Assembly (NCBI GenBank): GCA_029782095.1
Contig: JAKOVL010000164.1
Location: 1 to 64,000, forward strand
DNA: 64,000 nt
DNA from: Bacillota bacterium
GTDB taxonomy: Bacteria; Bacillota; Dethiobacteria; DTU022
Direction: 5' to 3'
This document shows, piece after piece, positions 55,189-64,000 of the stretch. Made by a program: the position numbers and the translations under genes. Each line of letters opens with the position of its first letter. The first letter of the stretch is position 1. The notes beneath the pieces were generated by a model. It was not told where the DNA came from. It searched no databases and saw only the letters and a list, made by a program, of their open reading frames with translations.

Positions 55189-57048
55189 ATGTACGGCAAT
55201 ACAGGAAAGATTGCGGAGCTAAATCTTTCTACTGGCGAGCTTTCAGTGTTGCAGCTAGACGAAGATGTGTACAAACAGTATATCGGAGGCGCCGGATTGG
55301 CCGCCAAATTGCTTTTTGACCGTGGCAACCTGGAAGCGGAACCGTTGTCCGAGGAAGCCATGTTGATTATTGCCGCCGGTCCCCTTACCGGTACTGGACT
55401 GGCCGGAGCCAGTCGCTTTACCGTTGCCGGGCGCTCCCCCCAGACTGGAATCTGGGGTCAGGCCAGCTGCGGAGGGTACTTCGGGCACGAAATGAAGTGC
55501 TGCGGCTTCGATGCCCTTATTTTAACCGGCAAGGCCAAGGAGCCCGTCTACCTGCTGCTGGGAGACGAAAAAATCGATATACTCCCCGCTGCTGACCTTT
55601 GGGGGAAGGATACCTACGAAACTACCGATATTTTGAAGGAGAGATACGACAAAAGGCACCGGGTTCTGGCTGTGGGGCCGGCAGCCGAAAACGGTGTCGT
55701 CTATGCCTGCATCATGAACGACAAGGCCCACAGTGCCGGCAGGACCGGCATGGGTACGGTTCTGGCCTCCAAAAATGTAAAAGCCCTGGTAGCCAGGGGA
55801 AGCGGCAAAATCCAGATCAAGGACCCGGAAGCCTTTAAGGCCCTGGCCCAGAGCTACCGTGAGCAGGTAAAGGAGAGCATCCTCTGCCAGGCCCTGGGCT
55901 CCATGGGGACGGCGGCCAATATGGAAGCCAAAATGTTTGAAGGAGACGTCCCCAGCAGAAACTGGGGCCTGGGCGTGTGGGAAGAAGGCGCGGAAAAGTT
56001 AAGCGGGATCGCCATGATGGATACCATTCTCACCGGCAGCCACACCTGCTATGGATGTCCCGTGGGCTGCAAGCGAGTGGTCAAAGTGGAGGAGGGGCCC
56101 TACCAGATGGAGGAAGGCCCGGGACCGGAATATGAAACCCTGGCCGGTTTTGGGACCCTGATCATGAATTCCAGCATTGAAGCCGCCAGCAAGGCCAATG
56201 AAATCTGCAACCGCCTGGGAATGGATACCATCAGCTGTGCCGCCACTATTGCCTGGGCCATGGACTGCTTCGAACAGGGGATTCTAAAAGCCGAAGACTT
56301 TGACGGCCTGGAGCTAAAATGGGGAGATATTGATAAGGTTATCAAGCTTCTCTACGATATTGCCGCCAACCGGGGAAAACTGGGCCAACTCCTGGCCAAG
56401 GGGTCCCGGGCCGCCGCCCGGGAAGTCGGCGGGGGCAGCGAAAAATACCTGACCGACACCAAGGGCCTGGAAGCGCCCATGCACGATCCCCGCTGCTATT
56501 TCGGTTTGGGACTGAACTATGCCGTTTCCGTGCGCGGCGCCTGCCATGTATCGAACCTGGCCTTGTGGGTCGAATGGGGCGCCTGCGAGTATCCCGAAAT
56601 CGGGGTGGACAAGAATTACGTGGGGCAATCGGTGGAGTACAAGTCGGATATGTGCGTCAAGTCCACGGACCTGGGCTGCATCACCAACTCCGCCTGCTGG
56701 TGCCAGTTCCCCGGCTCAGCCTTGACGATAACCCAGTGGGTGGAGCTTTTTAATGCCGTGGCGGGGTACGATTACGATATCGAATCCCTTATGGCCGCCG
56801 GGGCGCGCATTTTTTACCTGCAGCGCTGCCTCAACCATATCTGGGGCGCCACCGCCCAGGACGACCGCCTGGGAGAAAGAATCATGACCCCCGTGGACGA
56901 GGGGATGATTGCCGGCGTGGTTCCCGACATGGATACCTTGTTGAAAGAGTTTTATGAAATGCGCGGCCTTGGCGAGGACGGGCGTCCTTCCAGGGCCGTT
57001 TTGGAACAGTACGGTCTGGCGGAAGTAGCCGACAGACTGGGAGTGTAG
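55189..57048 (+). CDS. Aldehyde:ferredoxin oxidoreductase (tungstopterin AOR family)
   Basis: MYGNTGKIAELNLSTGEL, ASRFTVAGRSPQTGIWGQASCGGYFGHEMK, HTCYGCPVGCKR, EGPGPEYETLAGFG, EAPMHDPR. Confidence 0.95.
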   Translation: MYGNTGKIAELNLSTGELSVLQLDEDVYKQYIGGAGLAAKLLFDRGNLEAEPLSEEAMLIIAAGPLTGTGLAGASRFTVAGRSPQTGIWGQASCGGYFGHEMKCCGFDALILTGKAKEPVYLLLGDEKIDILPAADLWGKDTYETTDILKERYDKRHRVLAVGPAAENGVVYACIMNDKAHSAGRTGMGTVLASKNVKALVARGSGKIQIKDPEAFKALAQSYREQVKESILCQALGSMGTAANMEAKMFEGDVPSRNWGLGVWEEGAEKLSGIAMMDTILTGSHTCYGCPVGCKRVVKVEEGPYQMEEGPGPEYETLAGFGTLIMNSSIEAASKANEICNRLGMDTISCAATIAWAMDCFEQGILKAEDFDGLELKWGDIDKVIKLLYDIAANRGKLGQLLAKGSRAAAREVGGGSEKYLTDTKGLEAPMHDPRCYFGLGLNYAVSVRGACHVSNLALWVEWGACEYPEIGVDKNYVGQSVEYKSDMCVKSTDLGCITNSACWCQFPGSALTITQWVELFNAVAGYDYDIESLMAAGARIFYLQRCLNHIWGATAQDDRLGERIMTPVDEGMIAGVVPDMDTLLKEFYEMRGLGEDGRPSRAVLEQYGLAEVADRLGV

Positions 57049-57150
57049 CACTGTTTAGTTTATTTAAAGGGGGTATGCCTTGGAACTGGGTTGCATCGGT
57101 TGTTGGTTGGGTGGTCACAAAATAACACACATACCATTAAAGGAGGATGA

Positions 57151-57717
57151 ATGATGGCTTACACCTACGGAACCCCTGAATGGGACAATGCCTATGCGGA
57201 GCTGGTAAAGGAAAGATTGGCAACCAGGCAAAAACCTTATTGGCTGGGAACCCCCGAGTGGATTGCCACCTATGAAAAGCTGGTCCAGGAAGACGCCCCC
57301 TATAAGGAAGCGGCCAAAAACTGGGAAGGTTCGGTGGTAATTCATATCCTGGCCAATCCTGCCGCGGGGATTGACAAAGATTATTACCTGTTCTTGGATC
57401 TCTGGCACGGCGACTGCCGCTTTATCCGACCCGTTCCCGAGGAAGTAGGAAAATCCGCAGACTTTGTAATTACGGGAGAGCTGGAGCGCTGGCAAGCGGT
57501 CATGAAGAAGGAGTTGGATACCATCAAGGGGATGATGCAGGGCAAGCTGAAGCTCAAGGGCGACCTTCCCACCATTGTGCGCGCCGTAAAAGCGGCCAGC
57601 CGCCTGGTGGAGCTCTCCACAATGATTGATACCATCTTCCCGACGGAAATGAACCCCCAAGAGCTGGAAGAGCTCCGGAGCTGGTTTAATGGTTTCCGGG
57701 AAGAGTTTGGCATTTAA
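57151..57717 (+). CDS. SCP2-like domain protein with duplicated N-terminal GTPEW motif
   Basis: GTPEWxxxYxxLV occurs twice 26 residues apart; downstream DYYLFLDLWHGDCRFIRPVP...ADFVITGELERWQAVMKKELDTIKGMMQGKLKLKGDLPTIVRAVKAASRLVE. Confidence 0.78.
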   Translation: MMAYTYGTPEWDNAYAELVKERLATRQKPYWLGTPEWIATYEKLVQEDAPYKEAAKNWEGSVVIHILANPAAGIDKDYYLFLDLWHGDCRFIRPVPEEVGKSADFVITGELERWQAVMKKELDTIKGMMQGKLKLKGDLPTIVRAVKAASRLVELSTMIDTIFPTEMNPQELEELRSWFNGFREEFGI

Positions 57718-57744
57718 GTAAAAAACCCTGGGAGGAGGTCGAAC

Positions 57745-58908
57745 ATGGGCTACGACAGGGATCTTTCTTTTCAATACTACAATCCAACGAAAATAGTCTT
57801 CGGAGAAAACTCTGTTAACGATGTCGGAATGGAAGTAGAAGCCCTGGGCGGGAGCAAGGCCCTGGTGGTTACCGACAAATCCATCAAGGAACTGGGCCTG
57901 GCTGAACGGGTGGAAAAGGCCCTGGGCAAGCGCTATGCCGGCACCTACGACGGCTGCATCGTTGACTCCGGGGTTCATACGGTCAACGAAGGCGCCGCCT
58001 ATGCCCGGGAGCTGGGTGCTGATGCCGTGGTCAGCGTCGGCGGAGGAAGTGTTATCGATACCGCCAAAGGGATAGCCATCCTGATCAGGGAAGGCGGCCA
58101 ACTCCTGGATTATTGCGGCCTGCAAATGCTCCGCCGTCCCGTGGCTCCCCACGTCGCCATTCCCACCACTTCGGGAACGGGTAGCGAAGTAACCTATGCC
58201 GCCGTAATCAAGGACTGGGATCGGAATGTCAAGCTGCTTTTCGGGGACTATTTCATTATCCCCAATACCGCCATCCTGGATCCGACCATGACCCAGGGGA
58301 TGCCCCCGGGACTTACCGCCACCACGGGAATGGACGCTTTTACCCATGCCGTGGAGGCCATCCACGCGCTCCAGCGGGAACCCATTTCCGATGGCATGGC
58401 CCTTCATGCCATCAGGCTGCTGGTAGAATACCTGCCTAGATGCGTGGAAAATGGCAGCGACCTGGTAGCCCGCGGTCAGGTAATGATTGCCGCCACCATG
58501 GCCGGTGTAGCCTTTTCCAATGCCCAGATCGGCCTGGTCCATGCCATGGCCCACTCCGTGGGCGCCCTCTTCAAGGTGCCTCACGGCCTGGCCAACAGCA
58601 TCCTGCTGCCCCACGTAATGCTCTACAACATGGATGAGTGCCCCGATCGTTACGCCCTGGTAGCCCAGGCCATGGGGCTCAACACCCAGGGTATGAGCGA
58701 TCTGGAGGCTTCGGAAGCGGCCATCAATGCCATCTGGGAGCTTACCAAGAAGATGAATGTGCCTCAGAGGCTGAGGGAGGCCGGGGTTCCGGAAGACGGC
58801 CTGTTGGAAGCGGCCAACCTGTCGCTCTCCGACGGGTGCATCGTCTACAACCCCAAGCCGGTCTTCGATGCCGAAGAGGTGCTGGAAGTCTACAAGAAAG
58901 CCTGGTAA
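57745..58908 (+). CDS. Iron-containing alcohol dehydrogenase
   Basis: FQYYNPTKIVFGENSV, VVSVGGGSVIDTAKGIAIL, IPTTSGTGSEVTYAAVI, HAMAHSVGALFKVPHGLANSILLPHVM. Confidence 0.95.
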   Translation: MGYDRDLSFQYYNPTKIVFGENSVNDVGMEVEALGGSKALVVTDKSIKELGLAERVEKALGKRYAGTYDGCIVDSGVHTVNEGAAYARELGADAVVSVGGGSVIDTAKGIAILIREGGQLLDYCGLQMLRRPVAPHVAIPTTSGTGSEVTYAAVIKDWDRNVKLLFGDYFIIPNTAILDPTMTQGMPPGLTATTGMDAFTHAVEAIHALQREPISDGMALHAIRLLVEYLPRCVENGSDLVARGQVMIAATMAGVAFSNAQIGLVHAMAHSVGALFKVPHGLANSILLPHVMLYNMDECPDRYALVAQAMGLNTQGMSDLEASEAAINAIWELTKKMNVPQRLREAGVPEDGLLEAANLSLSDGCIVYNPKPVFDAEEVLEVYKKAW

Positions 58909-58939
58909 GCCAGGAAATACCTCCGGGGTTGAGCTAAAG

Positions 58940-59233
58940 ATGCGCGGGGAAGACAGGGTTTCGGTAAATGTAAAATTTCTCTCCCTGCTGGGAAGGCTGT
59001 GCGGGGAGAGGGAGGTGGTCCTGGAACTGGAACGGGGCGCCACCCTGGGGATGCTGCTGGCTGTGCTGGCGGAAAGATATCCCCTGGGGGATTACCTTCA
59101 TGCGGACAGTTCTTCCCGAAGCCTCCTCCAGGCCGTTATTAACGGCAAGCCAAGCCACAATACAGGTGGCCCCGAGACGGTACTTGAAGACGGAGATCAA
59201 ATTGTTCTCTACTTGACCGTAGGAGGAGGTTAA
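58940..59233 (+). CDS. MoaD/ThiS-family sulfur-carrier protein
   Basis: Ubiquitin-like pattern ending ...AVINGKPSHNTGGPETVLEDGDQIVLYLTVGGG with terminal Gly-Gly; ATG at 58940. Confidence 0.85.
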   Translation: MRGEDRVSVNVKFLSLLGRLCGEREVVLELERGATLGMLLAVLAERYPLGDYLHADSSSRSLLQAVINGKPSHNTGGPETVLEDGDQIVLYLTVGGG

Positions 59234-59246
59234 GCGCATAGAAAAA

Positions 59247-59287
59247 GAGAAAATAATATGCCGGGCCGGCAGGGTCCGGCATATTAT
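59247..59287 (+). terminator. Terminator after the moaD-like gene
   Basis: AAAATAATATGCCGG...CCGGCATATTATTTTT. Confidence 0.85.
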
Positions 59288-59307
59288 TTTTGGAGGAGGA
59301 ATGAACG

Positions 59308-60291
59308 GTGTTATGGGAAGCCGAGGCGGGCATATACCTGGTGAGGCAGCCCCTGCCCTTTGCCCTGGATCATGTCAACTGCTACATCGTGACCGGGAGC
59401 GGCTGCTGGGATGTGATCGACGCCGGGCTAAACACGGAAGCAACATGGAAGGGATGGGAGAGGGCCGTCCGGGAGCTGGGCCTGGACTGGAGCTCCCTGC
59501 GGGCCATTTTTGTTACCCACTATCATCCGGATCATTACGGGGCGGCGGGCTGGCTGCAGGAGAAATCGGGGGCGCCGGTTTACATGCTCCCCCGGGGGAA
59601 AGAAGATGCCTACAAAGTATGGGTAGAAGGCTATAACTTTGTAGACGATCTCAAGACGCTTTTTTTAAGCCACGGCGTTCCCGAAGAACTCCTGGAAAAG
59701 ATTATCCGGACCTCGGAAGCTTCGTTGTTCCTTGTCCACCCGGCTCCCCAGGTAAAAGTGGTGGAAGAAGGGGCCCGGGTACTCCTGGGCAGCGGGAGCT
59801 ATACCGCTCTCTGGACGCCGGGCCATGCCGACGGGCATCTCTGCCTCTATGGCCCCCATAACGGCGTGCTCTTTGCCGGAGATCACCTGCTGCCTACCAT
59901 CACCTCAAATATAAGCTACTGGCCGGGAGCTTATCCCAACCCCCTGGGGGATTTCCTGCAATCCCTGGGCAAAATCAAGGATCTGGCGGTGAAAAAGGTT
60001 TTGCCGGCTCACGGAAAGCCTTTTGAAGGCGCCAAAGAACGCATTGAAGAGTTGTTCCAGCATCACCGGAGGCGCCTGCAGTTGATGGCCGACCTGGCGT
60101 CGGGAAAAAGCGCTTTTGAAATTAGCAAGGAAGTTTTCGGCACCGACCTAAGCCTTCATGAGATCAGGTTTGCCATTTCCGAGACCCTGGCGCACTTGAT
60201 TTTCCTGGAGGAGAAGGGCGCGGTCCGCTCCGAAAGCAGGGAGGGGATAATAAGGTATCAAAAAACGGGGGATTTGCCGCTCTCTTTTTGA
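59308..60291 (+). CDS. MBL-fold metallo-hydrolase (LACTB2-like)
   Basis: GTG start; VTHYHPDHYGAAGWLQ, TPGHADGHLCLY, VLFAGDHLLPTI. Confidence 0.92.
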   Translation: MLWEAEAGIYLVRQPLPFALDHVNCYIVTGSGCWDVIDAGLNTEATWKGWERAVRELGLDWSSLRAIFVTHYHPDHYGAAGWLQEKSGAPVYMLPRGKEDAYKVWVEGYNFVDDLKTLFLSHGVPEELLEKIIRTSEASLFLVHPAPQVKVVEEGARVLLGSGSYTALWTPGHADGHLCLYGPHNGVLFAGDHLLPTITSNISYWPGAYPNPLGDFLQSLGKIKDLAVKKVLPAHGKPFEGAKERIEELFQHHRRRLQLMADLASGKSAFEISKEVFGTDLSLHEIRFAISETLAHLIFLEEKGAVRSESREGIIRYQKTGDLPLSF

Positions 60292-60322
60292 TGGAAACCC
60301 CCTCTTCGGCGAGGGAGAGCTT

Positions 60323-60724
60323 CTACTTTTGGGGAGGCTCCGCTCCCTCCCGGGCATACTTAAACACGTTTTCCACATATTGCTCCGTTTCCCGAAAGGG
60401 AGGTATTCCACCGTACTTCTCCACCTGGTGGGGGCCGGCATTATAGGCCGCCAGGGCCAATCTCCAGCTGGCAAACTTTTTGTACAGTTCCCCCAGGTAG
60501 TAGGCTCCCACTTCCATCTGCAATTCCGGATCCCTTTTTAGGGCCTCGGGGGAGATGCCCAGGGAAAGGGCCGTTGAAGGCATGACTTGCGTCAGCCCGA
60601 TGGCGCCCACGGGGCTGACGGCCCCTGGATCCCAGCTTGATTCCGCCTTAATGAGCCCGCAGAAGAGTTCCGGGGGGATGCCGTATTTTTGAGCGATAAT
60701 CTTGGCCTTTCCCAGCAGGTCCAT
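60323..60724 (-). CDS. Lytic transglycosylase (SLT domain)
   Basis: GLIKAESSWDPGAVSPVGAIGLTQVMPSTA, LALAAYNAGPHQVEKYGGIPPFRETEQYV. Confidence 0.93.
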   Translation of the reverse strand: MDLLGKAKIIAQKYGIPPELFCGLIKAESSWDPGAVSPVGAIGLTQVMPSTALSLGISPEALKRDPELQMEVGAYYLGELYKKFASWRLALAAYNAGPHQVEKYGGIPPFRETEQYVENVFKYAREGAEPPQK

Positions 60725-60866
60725 GCTCTTGCCTCGTCGCAGAAATTTTTTTATTAGAATATGCCGTTCCTGTACTTTTGGACACGAGCTGGGGCAGGAG
60801 TTAAATATCCGGCCGTCAGGTCAGGAGGAGTGGAAGGGGAGGCCGACATGAGAGGGAGCAGGAACA

Positions 60867-61478
60867 TTAGTCTTTCCGGTACAGGCCATGCATAAATATT
60901 GCCGGCACATTTGAGCATACTTTATCAAAATCGATCTCTCTGCCCAGGACCACGTTCCAGAAAAATTCCTTTATGGTAAAGACGATGCAGCTGCTAACGA
61001 TGGAGATATCATATTCGGGCCTGATCAGGCCCATGTTCTGGGCTTCTCGCAAATAATTTTCCGCTATTTTAAGGTAGCGGCCAAATAGTTCGTCCCAGTA
61101 ATTTTGGATCAATTCCGAATGCCCGTAAGCTTGAAAGGCCACCTTTAATATGGGGCGGTTTTTTAAGGCTACGTTTAAAATATGCCGGAGGTCTTTTTCG
61201 TGCTTCTCCTTAATCTGGTCTCTGCCCGAGGGAACAAAAGGAGTAACCAGCTTTTCCAGATCTTCCATTATTTCGTCAATAAGGTGCCTGAGAATATCAT
61301 CCTTGCCCCTAAAGTGGGTGTAGATGGTGCCGTAGCCCACTCCTGCGCGCTGGCTTATTTCCAGCATGCTGTTGTTAACAAACCCTTTCTCTAAAAATAT
61401 TTCTCGGGCGGCGTCCAATATTGCTTTTCGGTTCTTCATGGCTCGCAGCTTGCGGCCGTCGGTAATTGGAACGGTCAT
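60867..61478 (-). CDS. TetR/AcrR-family transcriptional regulator
   Basis: RKAILDAAREIFLEKGFVNNSMLEISQRAGVGYGTIYTHFRGKDDILRHLIDEI. Confidence 0.92.
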   Translation of the reverse strand: MTVPITDGRKLRAMKNRKAILDAAREIFLEKGFVNNSMLEISQRAGVGYGTIYTHFRGKDDILRHLIDEIMEDLEKLVTPFVPSGRDQIKEKHEKDLRHILNVALKNRPILKVAFQAYGHSELIQNYWDELFGRYLKIAENYLREAQNMGLIRPEYDISIVSSCIVFTIKEFFWNVVLGREIDFDKVCSNVPAIFMHGLYRKD

Positions 61479-61684
61479 GGCTTACTCCTCGTATTGAATT
61501 GAGTATTTCCATTAGTATATTATAAATGAATTTTTTAATAAAGTCACCAGCCCGAAGCAGTTCGTCTGAAAATTACTGGAAATAGATAATATTGAGATTT
61601 TACCCGTAAAACCCTTGACAGGCACTCTTTTTACTGACACAGTTAAAGGAGGGGAGGTTGCCAGGTTAGGAGGTAGGTAAAGCC

Positions 61685-62233
61685 TTGCTCGAAAAAAGAG
61701 AGATTGCCGTAGAAGAAAGAGAGACCGCTGCCGAAGAAAGAGAGATGGTCCTAGTTGACGAGCTGCTGGGCAGCGAGAAGAGGAGCCGGGAAGAAATCAT
61801 CCCCCTGCTGCAAAAGGTCCAGGAGAAACTGGGCTATCTGCCCGGCCGGGCGCTCCGAAAAATAGCGGAAGCTGCCGGCGTTCCCGCCGTGGATGTCTAC
61901 GGGATGGCCACCTTTTACAATCAGTTTCGGCTGCATCCTCCGGGGAAGCACCAGATTAAGGTCTGCATGGGCACGGCCTGCTACATGGTGGGCGGAAAGA
62001 TCGCCCTGGAGTCTTTTGAGCGCCGCCTGCAAATAAAGGAAGGGGAAACCACCAGGGACCGCAAATTCAGCTTGGAACGCGTGGCCTGCGTGGGCTGCTG
62101 CTCCATGGCCCCGGTAGTGGTGGTAGATGAAAAAATTGAGCAGCGGGTGACGCCCACGCGGGTGGACGGCATTATGCTTGCCTTGGCGGAAGAAAGCGAT
62201 GCGGAAAAACGGGAAGAGGAAAAAGAAGCATGA
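61685..62233 (+). CDS. NuoE/HydA-gamma-like NAD(P)H dehydrogenase subunit ([2Fe-2S] thioredoxin-like)
   Basis: LLQKVQEKLGYLPGRALRKIAEAAGVPAVDVYGMATFYNQFRL, CMGTACYMVGG, CVGCCSMAPVVVV. Confidence 0.93.
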   Translation: MLEKREIAVEERETAAEEREMVLVDELLGSEKRSREEIIPLLQKVQEKLGYLPGRALRKIAEAAGVPAVDVYGMATFYNQFRLHPPGKHQIKVCMGTACYMVGGKIALESFERRLQIKEGETTRDRKFSLERVACVGCCSMAPVVVVDEKIEQRVTPTRVDGIMLALAEESDAEKREEEKEA

Positions 62234-64000
62234 GCGATACTGTGAAAGACCGTTTTAACCGCCTCCGGGAACAGGCGCTTAAAAAGGAAGAGAAGCTGAA
62301 AGAGCAGCCGGTAATCCGCATCGGGACCGCCAGTTGCGGCGTCGCCGCCGGGGCGTTAAAAACCAGGGAAGCCTTCCAGAAATTGCTCCAGGAAAGGGGC
62401 CTCCCGGCGAGAGTGATGGAAGTGGGCTGCCTGGGGCACTGCTACGCCGAGCCCCTGGTCATTATTTCGAAGCCCGGATTTCCTTCCTTTTGCTACGGCA
62501 GCGTGGATGAGGGGCTGGCGGAACGCCTGGTGGAAGATTTCCTGCTGAAAGATGACCCTTGCTACGAGTATGCCCTGGCGGCCTTGGACCGCAACGAGAT
62601 CTTTCCCACCTTCGAGGATTTTCCGCGGGGGGTTTATGAACAAAAGATTATCCTGGAGCATTGCGGCCTTATCGACCCCCTGGATATAGACCATTATATC
62701 GCCCGGGACGGTTATGCCGCCCTGGCCTCCGCCCTGGAGATGGGGGCGGAAAAGATTTTGCAGGAGGTAAGGGAATCCGGCCTGCGGGGCCGGGGAGGCG
62801 CCGGTTTTCCCGCGGCCGTTAAATGGGAGGCCTGCCGGAGGGCAGGCCGGGGAGAGAAGTATGTCATCTGCAACGGCGATGAAGGCGATCCGGGAGCTTT
62901 CATGGATCGCAATGTGCTGGAATCGAACCCCCACCAGGTGATCGAAGGGATGATTATCGCCGCCCTGGCGATTGGAGCCGCGGCCGGCTACCTGTATATC
63001 CGGGCCGAGTACCCTCAGGCAGTGGCAGTGGTCAGGGAGGCCCTTCGACAAGCCCGGGAGAAGAACCTGCTGGGCAAATCCATCCTGGGAAGCGGATTCG
63101 ACTTTGACCTGGAAATATTTCAAGGTTCCGGGGCCTTTGTCTGCGGTGAAGCCACCGCCCTGGTAAAATCCATGGAGGGCTTTATGGGCGAGCCGGAGAG
63201 CCGGCCGCCTCGGCTGTCCGAATCGGGCTTCCGGGGGAAGCCCACGCTGCTGAACAATGTAAAAACCTTTGCTTATGTTCCTCCCATTATCCGGAGGGGT
63301 GCCTCCTGGTTCCGGGGGATCGGAACGGAAGGCAGCCCCGGCACCGCGGTATTCTCCCTGGTAGGAAAGGTGGCCCATACGGGGCTGGTGGAGGTGCCCA
63401 TGGGCACAACGCTGCGCCAGTTGATTTTTGATGTGGGGGAAGGGGTGCCCGGCGGGAAAAAATTTAAGGCGGTTCAAATCGGCGGGCCCTCGGGAGGCTG
63501 CCTGCCGGAAGAAGCCCTGGATATACCCATCGATTTCGATTCCCTTAACGAGGCCGGCGCCATCATGGGTTCCGGCGGGCTGGTGGTCCTGGACGAGGAA
63601 GATTGCATGGTTGGCGTAGCCCGTTATTTCCTGGAGTTTACCCAGCAGGAATCTTGCGGGAAGTGTACCTTTTGCCGGCTGGGGACCAAGCAGATGCTGG
63701 AGTTGCTGACGGCCATTACCCGGGGGGAGGGCCGGATGGAGGACCTGGAGATCCTGCAGGAACTGGGGGAAGAGATCCAGATGGGCTCCCTCTGCAACCT
63801 GGGGAAAACGGCCCCCAACCCGGTTTTAACCACCCTGCGCTACTTCCGGGAGGAATACGAAGCCCATATCTTGGAGCGCTGCTGCCCCGCCCGGAGCTGT
63901 TCCGAGCTAATTGTTTACTATATCGAACCCTCCCGCTGCACCAAGCTGTGCAACGTCTGCGTGGGCAGCTGCCCCACGGAAGCCATTTATACCCGGGAGG
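62230..64000 (+). CDS. NuoF/HydB-like flavin and Fe-S subunit (truncated at the window end)
   Basis: ATG overlapping the nuoE-like stop; GLRGRGGAGFPAAVKWEA, CNGDEGDPGAFMDRN, ESCGKCTFCRLGTKQML, C-terminal ferredoxin-like CTKLCNVCVGSCPTEAIYT; no stop before 64000. Confidence 0.93.
   Translation, partial: MSDTVKDRFNRLREQALKKEEKLKEQPVIRIGTASCGVAAGALKTREAFQKLLQERGLPARVMEVGCLGHCYAEPLVIISKPGFPSFCYGSVDEGLAERLVEDFLLKDDPCYEYALAALDRNEIFPTFEDFPRGVYEQKIILEHCGLIDPLDIDHYIARDGYAALASALEMGAEKILQEVRESGLRGRGGAGFPAAVKWEACRRAGRGEKYVICNGDEGDPGAFMDRNVLESNPHQVIEGMIIAALAIGAAAGYLYIRAEYPQAVAVVREALRQAREKNLLGKSILGSGFDFDLEIFQGSGAFVCGEATALVKSMEGFMGEPESRPPRLSESGFRGKPTLLNNVKTFAYVPPIIRRGASWFRGIGTEGSPGTAVFSLVGKVAHTGLVEVPMGTTLRQLIFDVGEGVPGGKKFKAVQIGGPSGGCLPEEALDIPIDFDSLNEAGAIMGSGGLVVLDEEDCMVGVARYFLEFTQQESCGKCTFCRLGTKQMLELLTAITRGEGRMEDLEILQELGEEIQMGSLCNLGKTAPNPVLTTLRYFREEYEAHILERCCPARSCSELIVYYIEPSRCTKLCNVCVGSCPTEAIYTRE

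Noticed and set aside
57115-59043. 642-aa minus-strand ORF
   Set aside because: Exactly antisense to the SCP2, Fe-ADH and MoaD genes, which have clear family motifs and SD sites; an artefact of GC-rich codon usage.
62356-63477. 373-aa minus-strand ORF
   Set aside because: Antisense to the nuoF-like gene, whose plus-strand frame is not listed because it has no stop before the window ends.

Overview
64-kb chromosomal window, moderately GC-rich, most consistent with an endospore-forming, anaerobic Clostridia-type Firmicute. The lineage is inferred from gene content: YheC/YheD proteins, a spore-type GH18, a glycyl radical enzyme, AOR and NuoEF. I see five tRNAs, no rRNA, no CRISPR array and no intact transposase. 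Recognisable modules: an SDR pair; an orphan RND permease with a large coiled-coil insertion; a divergent cluster of four YheC/YheD ATP-grasp proteins plus a GNAT-like protein and an unlisted 53-aa K/R-rich ORF; FtsE-FtsX followed by a coiled-coil/DUF3048 protein; ADP-forming acyl-CoA synthetase; SpeH-SpeE-Ndk; an Rrf2 regulator with a matching operator at a zinc-ribbon/ferredoxin operon; NfeD-stomatin; a glycyl radical enzyme with its activase; Y-family polymerase-YolD with a LexA box; MtnA, and MTAP-MtaD-SurE-RtcB; an SCP2-AOR-SCP2-Fe-ADH-MoaD-MBL cluster; and NuoE/NuoF running off the right edge. The strongest candidates for an undescribed system are the SCP2/AOR/ADH/MoaD operon, the glycyl radical enzyme of uncertain substrate, the ATP-grasp cluster, and the FtsEX-DUF3048 arrangement. 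All assignments come from reading the sequence; no database search was run.
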